Shown here piece after piece: positions 11,902 to 24,700 of a DNA stretch of 60,000 nucleotides. The notes beneath the pieces are model-generated. The model worked only from the letters and a program-made list of their open reading frames with translations, ran no database searches and had not been told where the DNA came from. How positions within the stretch are numbered: position 1 is the stretch's first letter; each line of letters begins with the position of its first letter. The position numbers and the translations under genes are program-made. The stretch spans positions 16,484,932 through 16,544,931 of the forward strand of contig NC_092679.1 in NCBI RefSeq assembly GCF_964355755.1, written 5' to 3'. Source of the stretch: Antedon mediterranea. Its lineage: Eukaryota > Echinodermata > Crinoidea > Comatulida > Antedonidae.

Positions 11902-12570
11902 CCTATATTTATGCAATTATTTTGCAAGCTTTTGTGGGTAAAATAACTGTAAATTGCAGTGACATAGACTAAATAGTACGGCGGAAAAAACCAAAATCAT
12001 ACATTATTGCAGTAAAATTAAGTTACTGCAGTACCAGTAGAATAGTTTTGACATGATCCGTAAGTTTCTAAAATTAATGTTTGCGACTACAAAAATATTA
12101 AAACTTATTATAGTAGGAAAAAAAAAACTCTATCACCCTTTTTATCCACTCATCCTAACTACACCAATTATTCCAGATACTAAAAAGGTTTATTGTTTAG
12201 TTGTTGACTTTAAAACCAGGCTGAAATAATTATAATCAATATTTACAGTACTAAAATAACACACAGAAATATTGGAATAGTTTCAGATAGAATTGCCAGT
12301 CATTGCTGCTGTATAGATTTGTTTACATAACACCCAAGTTGCTCATAATTAAATCCAATGACAACATCAAGTGTAAAGGTAGCCGAAGGATTGTAACAAA
12401 GCCTATGTAATTAGCTGTATTGGAACAATTGCATAACCATGGAGAACAGTGTATAACAAAAGGTTGGCAACACAAGAAGCTTTAATATTGTATTCTTTGT
12501 TAGTGAATAATGCAGAAGAAAGATGTGTGTAGATTGAAATATTTTAAAGATATTTGACAAAATTCATCTT
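11902..12570. other. Intergenic, no feature seen
   Basis: Nothing recognised. Confidence 0.5.
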
Positions 12571-12655
12571 AAGCTCTGTCTACACTATCAAACGTTATGT
12601 GAACAAAAAAAAACACTTTTTTGTCAAACTAGTTTAATAGTGTGAACAGAGCTTT
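12571..12655. mobile_element. MITE-1 copy b (internally deleted)
   Basis: 85 bp. AAGCTCTGTCTACACTATCA and its partner AGTGTGAACAGAGCTT are kept, but the central GTGATGTGCCCATAT hairpin is gone. TA is present at both borders. Confidence 0.85.
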
Positions 12656-12747
12656 AGATATAAAATTTTGATAAGTAGATTGTTGGAGAAATAGACAAAA
12701 GTATGACACTACTGCACACAGTACATACACTTCCCACCTCTAAAGTT

Positions 12748-13054
12748 AACTTGGTTCCCACAGACGACATAAAGACGTAGACGCAACACAAGCGAGTTGA
12801 CCAATGAGGGGCGACAGCTTGAATAAGCCATCGCTTGTGATTGGTCAGATCATTTGCATTGTGATGTCATCCTAAAGCGTGGTTCTCACTAGCGACGCAA
12901 CACAAGGACGTAACGCAACGCAAGTGAATTTACCAATCACAAGCGATGGCTTATTCGCTTGTGATTGCTAACTGTCCATAACTTCGCTTGTCATTGGTTA
13001 AAACGCTTGCATTGTGTTTACGTCCTTGCGTTACGTTCTAGTGGGAACCAAGCT
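12748..13054. mobile_element. MITE-2 copy b (compound)
   Basis: The ends are AACTTGGTTCCCACAGACG and CGTTCTAGTGGGAACCAAGCT. A second left end (AAAGCGTGGTTCTCACTAGC) lies inside at about 12875, so one unit sits inside or beside another. The interior carries GACCAATCACAAGCGATGG and its inverted partners. Confidence 0.88.
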
Positions 13055-13571
13055 CAAAGCACACAAATGTAATATTCCTCTTTATTAAATTACATACATT
13101 TATAGAAGAACTAATATTTTAAATTCTTTATAAAAACATCCAAAATATATCTCCTTGTGAAAGTGCAGCAATGCTATTATGTGTTTGGGAATTAATGACA
13201 ACAGATGTTTATGACCAAAACTGAAAGATATTGAGATAGAAAGCCGATGAGGACTTGTAACATATGTGAATTATAACAATGAATTCAATTATCTAATGCG
13301 GCGGCGGCCTCAGTATACATAATAAAAAGGGCGTCTACGTTCATGCTCATTGAAGGATGAAAAGCCTTTTATAAAGCCATGCACGATTTATTTCTAATCT
13401 ATAATGACATAATTATGGAGCTTATGACAAAACTGATACTTATACTATAGCCATAGAAAAAGAACTTTTGAACTGTGGCACACAGATACTGTATATAATA
13501 GCACATTCAATATAAAAGCATGCTATATGAAAAAAATAATAATAATGTGAAGAAGTTTTATATTAATATTG

Positions 13572-13690
13572 TCATGTTATGACTTTGTCCTATGCGCTAT
13601 AACTTAAGTCCTATGCATTATGACTGAAGTCCTATGCGCTATGACTTAAGATGCGTTATGACTTAAATCCTATGTGCTATGACTTAAGTC
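13572..13690. repeat. 21-bp tandem repeat (about 5 units)
   Basis: Units of the form GTCCTATGCGCTATGACTTA with one truncated unit. No other feature lies in 13055-14204. Confidence 0.85.
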
Positions 13691-14204
13691 TTCAATTTTC
13701 TTTTTTAAAGTTCAAATGAAATACACTCAGTTGAATGACAATCATACTCTGTTTAAATATCTCTCAAATATTAACAAGAGAGAGAAGAAACACAAGTGCG
13801 CTTTATATGAGCTTACGTCTCTCCTTAAAGTTGCAAAGTGGAAGGAAAGGAGATACAAGAGTAGGTATACTGGATCATCAATGCATTAGCCATCAATAAT
13901 ATTAAAGTATTGTGTATCAACATATATAGGGCGCCGTAACAAATATTTGTTGGTAGCCATAAAATATAATTGATACTAATATGTAATATGTAGGCTTAAA
14001 GATAATATAGAAAATTCTATAATTTTTAAAATATAGGTCATTACAGTATGTAAAAAAGAACATTTACTGTATTAATGGTACTAATCACAAATAAAGCATA
14101 AAGGTATTAATCAAAAAATTGTTAAAATATAAAAAAATTAGTTATCTCCCACTAATAATAATAATAAGTTAGGATAAAAACAAAGGCCCTGGTTGAGGAT
14201 TCCT
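13691..14204. other. Intergenic, no feature seen
   Basis: Nothing recognised. Confidence 0.5.
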
Positions 14205-14370
14205 ACACGATACGATACGTTAGACAGTAAGTGGCTCGTCTTGAGGGGTTTTTAGCCATTTTCAACATATTTTAATGCCAGTTTTTTCCTCTGGGCAACG
14301 GCTTAGGGGGCCCCCTTAAGCTGCCCCTGGGTTCAGCCAGTTAGCGCTTATATCCGTTACGCCATTGGAA
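14205..14370. repeat. Dispersed repeat ending GCGCTTATATCCGTTACGCC, copy a
   Basis: Shares TTTTAGCC, CCTCTGGGC, GGGGGCCCCC, CCTGGGTT, AGCCA and the last 20 bases with 34540-34735. It is probably the 3' part of an unidentified mobile element. Confidence 0.7.
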
Positions 14371-14945
14371 AAAACCATATTCCATTGTGATTATTTATAG
14401 GACATCATGCACAATAATAATTTATATCATACCAATGAGTCAAAAGAAGAGCATAAACAAAATACTACACTCATTCTATGCAAATAATATTTAAGTTTTA
14501 TAGTTACAATAAAATAATACAGATTATATGAACTTTGATAACCTCTTGTTTCTGTAGCATTCATTGCTTCCTGAATAATAATGCCTACAATACCAAATTG
14601 CGTGGTATAATGTATATACAAACACTACTGTTGTTTCCTTTACTTGTATTACTTCATGTTGTAATATACAACCAAAGCACCTCGTTAAAATTGAATGAGT
14701 AGCTCACTTAAATCTGAATGGTTATACAACCATAGGAGTACTTCCAAGTATTCCCCTTTAAATTCCGTCATTGATTCCTTCAGGAAGTAGGAAGTACAAA
14801 CTTATCCAACAATTTAAGAACTATACAGTGTGGATTAAGTATCGTGGTACACAGAAGAGATGAAGTGGTTTAAGGAAAGAGGAAATGAGTGTGTGAAGGA
14901 AATAATTGAAGGAAGGAAGCATAGAAGGAAGAAAAATAGGCATGT
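14371..14945. other. Intergenic, no feature seen
   Basis: Nothing recognised. Confidence 0.5.
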
Positions 14946-15240
14946 AAAGCTCTGTTCACTATCTTTATGTGACAAAAAAATGTGATGTGCCCATACATGG
15001 ACATGATGATGTCATATCACTACCTACCATATTTGGGAATATCGCTACCATATTTGGGAATATACATATTATTTAGATTAACTATCAGTATGTATGGAAA
15101 TGTGCCCATATATGGACATGATGATGTCATATCACTACCATATTTGGGAATATCGCTACCATATTTGGAAATATCGCTACCATATTTGGGCACATCACAC
15201 ATTTTTTGTTAAACTAGTTTGATAGTGTAGATAGAGCTTT
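14946..15240. mobile_element. MITE-1 copy c, internally expanded
   Basis: The ends are as in the family, but the centre is duplicated. There are two GTGCCCATAYATGGACATGA blocks, five ACCATATTTGG-type blocks, and about 40 bp (15063-15103) that also occur at 16840-16882. Open frames across it are hairpin translations. Confidence 0.88.
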
Positions 15241-18200
15241 AAAAGAAGCTTGAGATTTCCCATACGCACACTACGAAAAGCCCTGTTTCCGGTCGCTGCG
15301 ACTATGTTATTGTATAAAAGTGTCAAAACAAAACATGGTTGGCATTCGTTTTCATGTCGCACCAAGCAACTACACATTTTGAATGCTTGTTTATCAAGAG
15401 TACTGAAAATAATCATAGCTATTGGGAACTCTGCAAAATGTTTATAGCCTTTTCATGCCTCTTATGTCAGCTCAGTATTCTATTAGTTCTTGAATAGAAT
15501 AGTGATCAGTGTACTGTTCACAACAGTAACCTATCGCAAAAATACAATATTTATTTTATTAGTACTTTCACACATAGGTCACCATCAACTGAAAGTTGAA
15601 AGCACTATAAAGTAAATATTGTGTTTATGTGAGCTAATGTCTACAGTCCTACAATACTTGTGAAATGCACTTGTTAAAATAGTTGAATAATTTATTTAAG
15701 AAAATTAACAAATTACAAATCTAAACTTTAATATTACAACCCTTTGCAACAGGCATTTTGTACTGTATGTACACCATCTGGTTTGTAAATCTTTTTTTGT
15801 CAGATTATGGATAAAGCAAAATTAAGAAGGTACTATTCAATTTTCAAATCACCTAAACAATATAAAATGAAAGTAGAGCCATAGCACGTGTTGTCCTGAA
15901 CTTCAATGCACAAATTGTGGTCAATTTAGCAAGGATGTTTTTAATATATATGTGAACTTTATTCAATCAATCGTACAGTACATTCCAGCCCTTCTAGTAG
16001 CTTATAAATGATTTGTTGTCTCTCTGCATTAATTGATTGATTAATTTGTATCAAGGCATAAAGGTTTGCTGAGGGGAAAACCCCATAAAGTGATGTGGGG
16101 AGGAATTGAGGGAGGAGGATAGTAGTACACTACATTCCACTGAAAGCCCTAAGAAATGTTTATTTTTATTTCAGCCAACCATAGGGATAATAACAGTGAG
16201 ATAAAGGAAATTTAAGTCTAAGGCAAGATGGTATTCTCTTATTGCCTCGTCCTTCGGATGAAACATTAATCATGGATCCATAAAACGATATGCATGATCT
16301 TTATTAAATATACAGTAGCATTGCTTCCTGGTGAGCTGTTATTTGTACGATTACGGCTGATGAGGGTCTATAGAGGGCCTAATCCTCCATACGCATCATG
16401 CAGAGGGACACTAATGCATTAGTAAGAGGTACGGTATACATTATTCATAAGAACTGTGACTAGACACATGACTATCATTCAACACCTTAAAGACAAAATG
16501 TGTTAAGAAGACAGAAAGCACGTACTAAAAATACACATTGTGTACGAACAAACATTAACATTGAGCGTGTTTATGCAGAGTGCAAGCTCATTTTCATGTC
16601 TGAGACTAATCAGTGCACATTCTTCATGTGGACACGTTGTCGCCAGTGCTATACTATGATATTTTTCTTTGTTGTATTTCAGAATGATCAGAAAAATAAT
16701 CATGCTCATAAGTATACTGAATAAAACGTTTTATTCTGTTAATAAATGATATGAGAAGTTTTTATACGTATGGCAGAGGCACCCATAAGCAGCAGCTGAT
16801 TAAGACATCTTCAATTATAGTAAATTTATGACAGGAAAATACATATTATTATTTAGATTAACTATCAGTATGTAAGGAAATGCTTTAGGAAATCTGAATA
16901 AGTTACATAATCATAATTTAGTGTGGCCAGTCTATACAAAGCCTTTCCAAGTGAGCATAGATTAGTAACCTTAGGTCGTAATTATGCTAGCTAATAATTA
17001 TAGATCCTGACATTTTTCAGGGTTGTCTTCTTTATAAAAAAAAAAACATAAATTAGTTAATTATTAATTCATTTTAATTATGAATATTATATTAAAAGGA
17101 ATGTTATAAATACAGCAGTACCTACTGCAGTTTATTTATATATTTATGTATATTGGTACATTTTTTTCCCTTTATATTTTTAATAATGTAGTAATTGTTC
17201 TTGAGCTATGGAGAATTTTGTACTCTGTATTATTTTTTTCGAAATAAAAGATGAAATGAAATGAATGAATGTAATCATCATAGAAATATAATGGCATAAC
17301 TAAAATACATAAATTACATACAGTAGACTGTAGGAAAAGATCATAAAAATATCAATCATGATTATCATACAATAAAACCATCATTATTATGATTCATACA
17401 TGACGACTGTAAAACATTTCCATATAAACATATATTATATCATATTTTGTTCTGATAGCAAAAACAAAATAGATTAAATAAGATAGGATAATTATTTTAA
17501 TATGAGACTACAGTAAAGAGCGCTTTATAAAAGTTCGATATTATTATTATTATTAATATAGAATAAAAAAATATTAAAGATTGGTTTTAATAATTGTTAA
17601 AATATAATCCCACTCGCGAATTTATTCAGTTTCTAAAATCATACATGATGACCAAAAATGTATTTTTATACCAAAACTAAAATAGATAACAATAACAAAG
17701 AATAATATACGGAATAAACTAAAATACACTGCATATTAAAGACTGATTTAAATAACTGCTCAAATCCTACTCCCTAATTTAGTCTCAGTTTCCAAAATAT
17801 GTCTTGAATATGCACTCCACCAAACTTAATATGTTTCACTAAATACAACATTCTTAGATGCATGATGAAATGTAGATTACTCAAATGTATGGATAAGTAA
17901 ACACTAATAGTCTTAATTCTTGGTACAACTAATTGCCTATCTTTTACCATGAGACAAGTACTGTATGATCATCGCTCAAACAAATAAGTGTTGTAGTTGA
18001 ATAATTGCTGCACTTAAACTGAAAAAAACTTTATGAGCATGACAGCGCTTTGTTTGGTTATTTACGATAGAAGATGTTGAATAAAATAGCAAGCACCCAA
18101 GGGATGTATGACACAAGTTTGTACACCCTGGTAAAATATTAAGGAATAGATCTTCTATCTACTATGTACTGTACAATGCAGTTTCATTGTTCTATGGAAG

Positions 18201-19139
18201 TCAACATAAAATTAGAGGGCGCTGCATATGTTTTTGGAAAATTCAAATGTAGAATCTGTTTAGTTACAGATTCTGAAGAAGCTGCAGTGACGGATCCAGG
18301 GTTGTTAAAACGTGGAGGGAGAGGAGGTGGTTGGGGCTAAGTTCTGGAACATGTGCTTTTCATGAACAATAGAACTAACTTTTTACCAAGTTTTCTTCGT
18401 TGTCAAGGCTCAAATCAAGACTAGAAATAAGGTGTAATTTTTTTACATCAAGAGCAGTTGAGATTAAAATCTAGGCTAGAGAATTATATACAAATGAAGA
18501 GTTTTCAAGAATGATCACAAGGGACAAACGAGCACAGTTCAAGGTAATTCATCTATGTTTGTTATAAAAAAAATTCAAATTCAAGAGTTGTTAAAAATTT
18601 AAATGACTACAATCTATGTGAAAACTAACCCTAAAAGTAGATTGAAAATAATATCAGGTTATTTGTATTAACATATGATCATTATATGTAATGACATCTC
18701 TTGGACTGATATAATATGTATAATTATCTATGAATACATGGAAAAAGATACTGTATTTCATTAGCAAATAGACATGAATATTCAGAATTAATCCACTATA
18801 ATGAATATTTACAGTAGCCTGGTCAAATCTTGATGACAGTCAATAGTGTGTTCAGACCTTAAGTTTCATTTATAAGCTCTGGTGACAAAATAATCATACA
18901 CATACAAAAGTATTAAATGCATGATCTCTTGTCAGGTTTCATTCACACTGTCACTAGTACTCACCACATGTTGAGAGGAAATTAAAGTTGTACCAACATT
19001 TGCAACGATGTATTCCCCAAGATACAGTACACCATTTTCAAAACACTAGATGCAAAATGCCTTATGCAAATGAGTAGGTCAGAGGGCCACTAAGCCTAGT
19101 AAATCTGCAGAAAGAACACCAGAAGGAATGGATCAAATG
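15241..19139. other. Long intergenic stretch, no gene seen
   Basis: 3.9 kb, mostly AT-rich. It contains CTCGTCCTTCGGATGAAACATTA near 16245, a motif type common in decayed invertebrate repeats; the 40-bp segment shared with MITE-1 copy c at 16840-16882; and A/T runs. Frames of 60-75 codons near 15250 and 16500 overlap on both strands and resemble no family. Confidence 0.5.
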
Positions 19140-20150
19140 AAAAACATAAGAAACACCAGAAGTAACGCCAGAAAGAATCACCAGAAGTAGGACCAGAAGG
19201 AATCAGCAGGAAAAAAAACAGAAGGTACAGCAGAAAAAAACACCAGAAGGTACAGCAGATTAATCACCATAAGAAACATAGGAGCAGCAGCTGAAACACC
19301 ATAAGCAACACCAGAAGGAACAGCAGATGAAACACCATAAGCAACACCAGAAGGAACAGCAGATGAAACACCATAAGCAACACCAGAAGGAACGGCAGAT
19401 GAAACACCATAAGGAACACCAGAAGGAACGGCAGATGAAACACCATAAGGAACACCAGAAGGAACGGCAGATGAAACACCATAAGCAACACCAGAAGGAA
19501 CGGCAGATGAAACACCATAAGGAACACCAGAAGGAACGGCAGATGAAACACCATAAGCAACACCAGAAGGAACGGCAGCTGAAACACCATAAGCAACAAC
19601 AGAAGGAACAGCAGATGAAACACCATAAGCAACACCAGAAGGAACGGCAGATGAAACACCATAAGGAACACCAGAAGGAACGGTAGATGAAACACCATAA
19701 GGAACACCAGAAGGAACGGCAGATGAAACACCATAAGGAACACCAGAAGGAACGGCAGATGAAACACCATAAGCAACACCAGAAGGAACGGCAGATGAAA
19801 CACCATAAGGAACACCAGAAGGAACGGCAGATGAAACACCATAAGGAACACCAGAAGGAACGGCAGATGAAACACCATAAGGAACACCAGAAGGAACGGC
19901 AGATGAAACACCATAAGGAGCAGTAGCAGTTAACACCATAAGGAATACCAGAAGGAACAGCAGAACATCATAAGGAGCAGCAGCAGAAACACCATAAGGA
20001 ACACCACCAGAAGGAGCAGCAGAAGTAACACTAGAAGTAACACCAGAAGGAACAGCAGAAGAAACACCAGAATAAAAACCAGAAGGAACACCAGAAGGAA
20101 CACCTGAAGTAACACCAGACAGAAAACAAGAAGGAACAGCAGAATTAAAA
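19140..20150. repeat. 36-bp minisatellite with degenerate flanks
   Basis: The core at about 19264-19920 holds some 18 units of 36 bp, built from AACACCATAAGGAACACCAG and AAGGAACGGCAGAT with G/C variants. The flanks decay to 9- and 18-bp units. Every reading frame except those with TAA stays open. The minus strand gives a 332-codon frame (20176-19178) of a GVPYGVSSAVPS repeat with an ATG, but the register slips around 19920-19990, and two other frames are also long. Confidence 0.95.
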
Positions 20151-20649
20151 TTACAAATTGTGTTTGATTTGTTCAATATTGGATTGATCTGTTGTATTCA
20201 AATTACTTTTCATTTTAAAATAAAATTAATAAACAATGAAGATTAATCTCTTTGTTATTTATTCAAAAATATTACAATAAAATCTTAAATTAAATTAACA
20301 AGAAGTACAGTTCTTGCCATATGAACATAATTAGCCATTGACCTGTACCTACTGTAGTATACAGTAGTAGTATGGTAAATAAAACATAAATCAATTTTGT
20401 ACCAAATTATTGATACAGTATATGCAAGATGTAACAAATACCCTAAATACAAAAAAGTCAGATAAAGCCTTTGATTTCTCTTGTTTATAATGGGTAGGCC
20501 TAACCTACCATTCGATAAGTGTACATTTTATGTATCATTTTCTTATACTATTTTTAATACCGGTTGGAGCCAATCTAGTCTTGTTGGGAAAACCTGCTTC
20601 GGGAGAACACTGTTCAAGTTATTTTGCGTTGCTGTACACACTTCTTTTA
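20151..20649. other. Intergenic, no feature seen
   Basis: AT-rich, nothing recognised. Confidence 0.5.
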
Positions 20650-21015
20650 TGTATATAATAATAGTTCATTCTTATATAGCGCTCTACAAGCAAGCTTCTC
20701 TAAGCGCTGAACATTATTACCCCAGTCATTTATTGGATCAAACACATATGGAAACATAAACACATATGGAAACATAAACACATATGGAAACATAAACACA
20801 TATGGAAACATAAACACATATGGAAACATACTCCCATAATGCAACTAGTAATCAGCGCAAAGTTGTGTCTTGATCTAACCTGGTACCCATCTATACACAC
20901 TGGATGGAGAGAGGCAAAGTAAAGTATCTGGCCTAAGGATACAAGCAATGCGACAAGAGTTGCTGGGTCTCACGATCAGTAGTCCAATGTCCAAATGCCC
21001 ACACGTTCTCAAATC
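20650..21015 (-). mobile_element. tRNA-headed SINE-like copy B with an internal 18-bp expansion
   Basis: The minus-strand blocks are TCCTTAGGCCAGATACTT, TGCCTCTCTCCATCCAG, GGTTAGATCAAGACACAACT, GCGCTGATTACTAG, TATGGGAGTATGTTTCCATA, and a GCGCTATATAAG end. They are in the same order as the plus copy at 48358-48664. Confidence 0.82.
20741..20830. repeat. 18-bp microarray inside SINE copy B (5 units)
   Basis: Five exact AACACATATGGAAACATA units at 18-bp spacing. The SINE copy at 48358 has one related unit at this point (GTTTCTATACGTGTTTGAT), so the array arose within the SINE. Confidence 0.92.
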
Positions 21016-21664
21016 CTTTGCTAAATTTGCTAAATAGTTTTTAAAAAATTATTGAGAACAAAGTTAATCATTACAGCATCGATGTCATAACAAACACCTA
21101 AAGGAGGGCGGACGACTCGCCACATTTGTTTTCAGTTTATGATATTTATAAACATGAGAGACAACATCTATACACGTGACATGAATTGTCGATTTTCACT
21201 TGCTTGGCTGATTTATGATGGTATGTTTTAGTACGACATCAATTTTTTTTTCAAGAGGGTAATTTTGGTCAATTTTTAATGAACCATTACATCAGACAAT
21301 TTTATAACGATTTCAGTCTCAGTGTTTACTAATCGCATCTGTCGCCCTCTGCCGATATTCAATATATATCCATACAAAAGTTCATTAATTAGTTAATGAT
21401 GTGATATTTGCAAACGGTATACAGCTTATAATCTGGTCCTTCACAATAGGAACATGATATTTTAGTTTTATATACACATGATACAGTATATCAACTATAC
21501 ATTTCAAGAAAATAAATTCTATAAAATGATAAAAAAAAGCATAACAATAATGCTATAGTGCCAATATATCACAACTATGATATAAAGTGCTTGAATTTAA
21601 AACACTAACAAGATGTCTTGTGCAAAAACAGTGCGTTGTTAGTATTAGTATTAAGTATTGTTCA
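21016..21664. other. Intergenic between SINE B and the PNO1 3' end
   Basis: No feature beyond AT-rich DNA; the PNO1 3' UTR may extend into its right part. Confidence 0.5.
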
Positions 21665-21670
21665 TTTATT
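21665..21670 (-). other. Candidate PNO1 polyadenylation signal
   Basis: AATAAA on the minus strand about 40 nt after the PNO1 stop, in the context CCAAATAAATG. It would give a very short 3' UTR. Other AT-rich hexamers lie further downstream, so the assignment is tentative. Confidence 0.5.
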
Positions 21671-21707
21671 TGGCTAACCTTATAAATGTTAAAACCTATA
21701 AATAACT

Positions 21708-21775
21708 TCAAAACTTTTCTGCTGTTCGACTTGCAACAGCTCTCATATTTCCATAGACCTTTGAAGGAGGGCTCC
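21708..21775 (-). CDS. PNO1: PNO1 coding exon 6 (C-terminus and stop)
   Basis: 68 nt, completing Gly243 and encoding [20 protein letters not shown], then F and a TGA stop (21710-21708). The acceptor is TTTTTTTACAG. The match to the PNO1 C-terminus is close, which confirms the frame carried over from exon 5. Confidence 0.95.
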
Positions 21776-24700
21776 CTGTAAAAAAACACAGACAAAATCC
21801 TGTTATGATATAGTAATATTATGGAAGTCATCTTTTATTTTTTATTACACCTTATTTATAGAGGGTGATCCTAAACAGAGTATGCCGACAATCAAGGGGC
21901 CCTCTTGATAAGCGACAGTGGCTGTGTACGTGTATACTAGTACACCGGGGTAACCCCCTACTCGTCTCGAAAGATGTACTAGTTCTACTAGGTCCTTTAA
22001 AGTACACATGGGCAAGGTGCGTACACTGGACCTATGGTTTATAGTCTTTATCCGTTCTACCACCAGAAACCATGGACCGAGTGAGGTTTGAACTCTTGCC
22101 GATGTTTATCTGACAAGGTATTACAGCACCACTGTCTTAACCGCTTGGCCACTCACTGCTCATTATCATCCACATCATTGGATGAATCCTTTTATAAAAT
22201 AATGATTCTAGCAAACTTATATGATTTGGCTTCTATCTAAATTAAATTGTTTTTGTTTGGCTTTTTAAATGAAGCAATATATTTTTACAATTTTACTATT
22301 TTTTTATATGAGCAATAATTGTAAATGTATCATTTTATCAATAAATTGATCAGCAACAGACTGTAATTCAACAAATATTTTTTTTTAATATTCAAAAAAA
22401 ATATAATAAATTTAATATTATTTGAATTTTCTTTCATTTTGATTCTCGCATGTTTTTTTTTTTTTTTTTACTGAAATGCTGGAAGGAATTAATACTTTAT
22501 TATGTGGTAGAATGCTGTTTACATTTTTTTTTTTTGGATATGTGTCTATGGTGAAAAGAGTAGCTTGGCACATGAAAAAGTATAGATGTTTACATACAGA
22601 ATCATTAACTCACCAAGTATAAGACTACATATTGCCGTCCGTGCAATTTTTATGTTTTGAAATGATCCTAATATATTGATTTTACTGCCTGCTAATACAA
22701 CCCTGGTTTTGGTTACATTTTCAATAGTGAATTTAGTCTTGCCTCCTTTGCCTGCTATTCTCCCAATGGCCCTTGATAAATGGTCTCCCTTCAATGGTTT
22801 CACTGTAAGAACAACAATATTTAAAAATAAATGTATTGGTCTATCTACATTTGGTAGAGTACCTTCTTTGACACACCTCTAATCAGGGAACACTATTAAG
22901 ATACATTTATATGAGCAAACCTACTCATGGGATACTGAACCTATTAGGAGTTTCCACTGTATCTGTTTAAAGGGGGATTCTGGGTTTAAAATTGCTTTTA
23001 AATATCGTTTATTTATTAAATAAAAAATATTATAACAATATAGACATGTCAGAATGAAGAAGTAATAACGAGAAATTAAAAAAATTAAATTTCATATACA
23101 TTTTAGGGTAAATTCATGGAAAGTCTGTTTTTCAGCAGCTTAGGGAAGCTCATTAATATTCATGAGATATTCACAAAATCACGTCACCAGTGGATTCCAA
23201 ACTCGCGACGTCATGTACGTTGTGTTTGTCAACTAATTTACATCTCTCTCCCCTGTCAAACGACGACCACCCGATCATTGTGAAATACATTTTTTGTAGA
23301 TTTTCTAAGCTAGGCCTAAAGTGTAATAATAACAGTAGTAGCATATATTTATTTGACATTTAATGAAATACAAAATTTAGTACAGATACGGAGTCATAAA
23401 TTATACTATTTTTATACCTCTATAGTACAGATCGTATTATCGGCTTCACGTACAATACTACTCTAGGCCTAGGCCTAGCCTAATAATAATATGGGCAAGA
23501 GCCATTCTGACTAGGGATTCCATGCCACGATGGCTACGTTAAAACAATGGGGCCCATGGGCCTAGCTAGCCTACTACTAGACGATTGGCCCATAAATAAC
23601 AAAACCCATCCTATCAACCAAACTCCTAAACAATCTAAACCTAAAACGTTCTACAAAATCGGCTGTAAATATTGAAGCAAAACAAGGTCCGATCGCCGTC
23701 CACACGTATGGTGTCCCGATCGTCTAAGTAGGCCTAAAATAAAATAGGCTTAGTTTACTCTCCAAAAAAGCGGATACTCATGCATCAAGCAAGTAGACCA
23801 GGTAGTAGGAAGGAGACCTAGCCGATCCGGCCCAGTTAATAATTGAGCTAGCTAGTGTAGTAGACCCTATGCGAATTGATACTACCAGGCCTTTTACTAT
23901 AGGCTGCACTACACAAATATTCCAACTCTCTCATTCGAGCTATATTATCTATACCATTCCGGTAGGTCAAGTCGACCTTCAATCAAATACTGTACATCGT
24001 TCATGTTGTGATTATAGACGGGGTCATATACTCGACCCGACCAGTTTGGTATTGTTGTATCTGCTTATCACGTGACGATGCCAGGCATGGGCAGCAGAGA
24101 GAGCACGTGTATCGTCGTCTCGCTCGATCCTCAGCAGGAATGTACAGTATACGTTACGCTTCATTGATTTTGATTTTTCCCTAAGTCGGTGCGAAAATCG
24201 GCAAACGTAAAGTGCAAACATATCTAATTTTTCACTGTTTTGTTGCATTTTCATAAAAAATTGACTTTATAAATGGGAAGACCGACTAAAATTACATCAG
24301 ATAAGTATAATTTTACAAAAGTAATTGATATGGTTTATGATAACGAGTCGTCGGAAGATGGACCATTTCACGAATTTCCTATTTTGTAACCACAGTGTGA
24401 TTTTGCCGTAGCTGCACTTGTAATCTGGCCTGATTTCACAGCCTTCGTTCTGCTTCACTGGGCGCTTATATAAATTGAAACTTTTACCGTTCAAGAGACA
24501 AACAAATATATTTTACATTTTTTACTATTCATTTTAAACCCGGAACCCCCCTTTAATCTGAGGCAATGTGGGCCATGCCAGCCAATTACAGAACACAGAG
24601 AGATGGACAAACCTACTACAGTCAACTATCCCAATAGTAGACTCTGGAAACTGCAAACTCTTCCAAAACCAGAGGCAAGTTCATTCATTTTTACCATTAA

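Noticed and set aside
22080-22162. A tRNA-Leu or tRNA-Ser gene on the minus strand
   Set aside because: A- and B-box-like pieces are present, but I could not see a sound acceptor stem or anticodon arm, and a long shared-style body follows; it fits a SINE head better.
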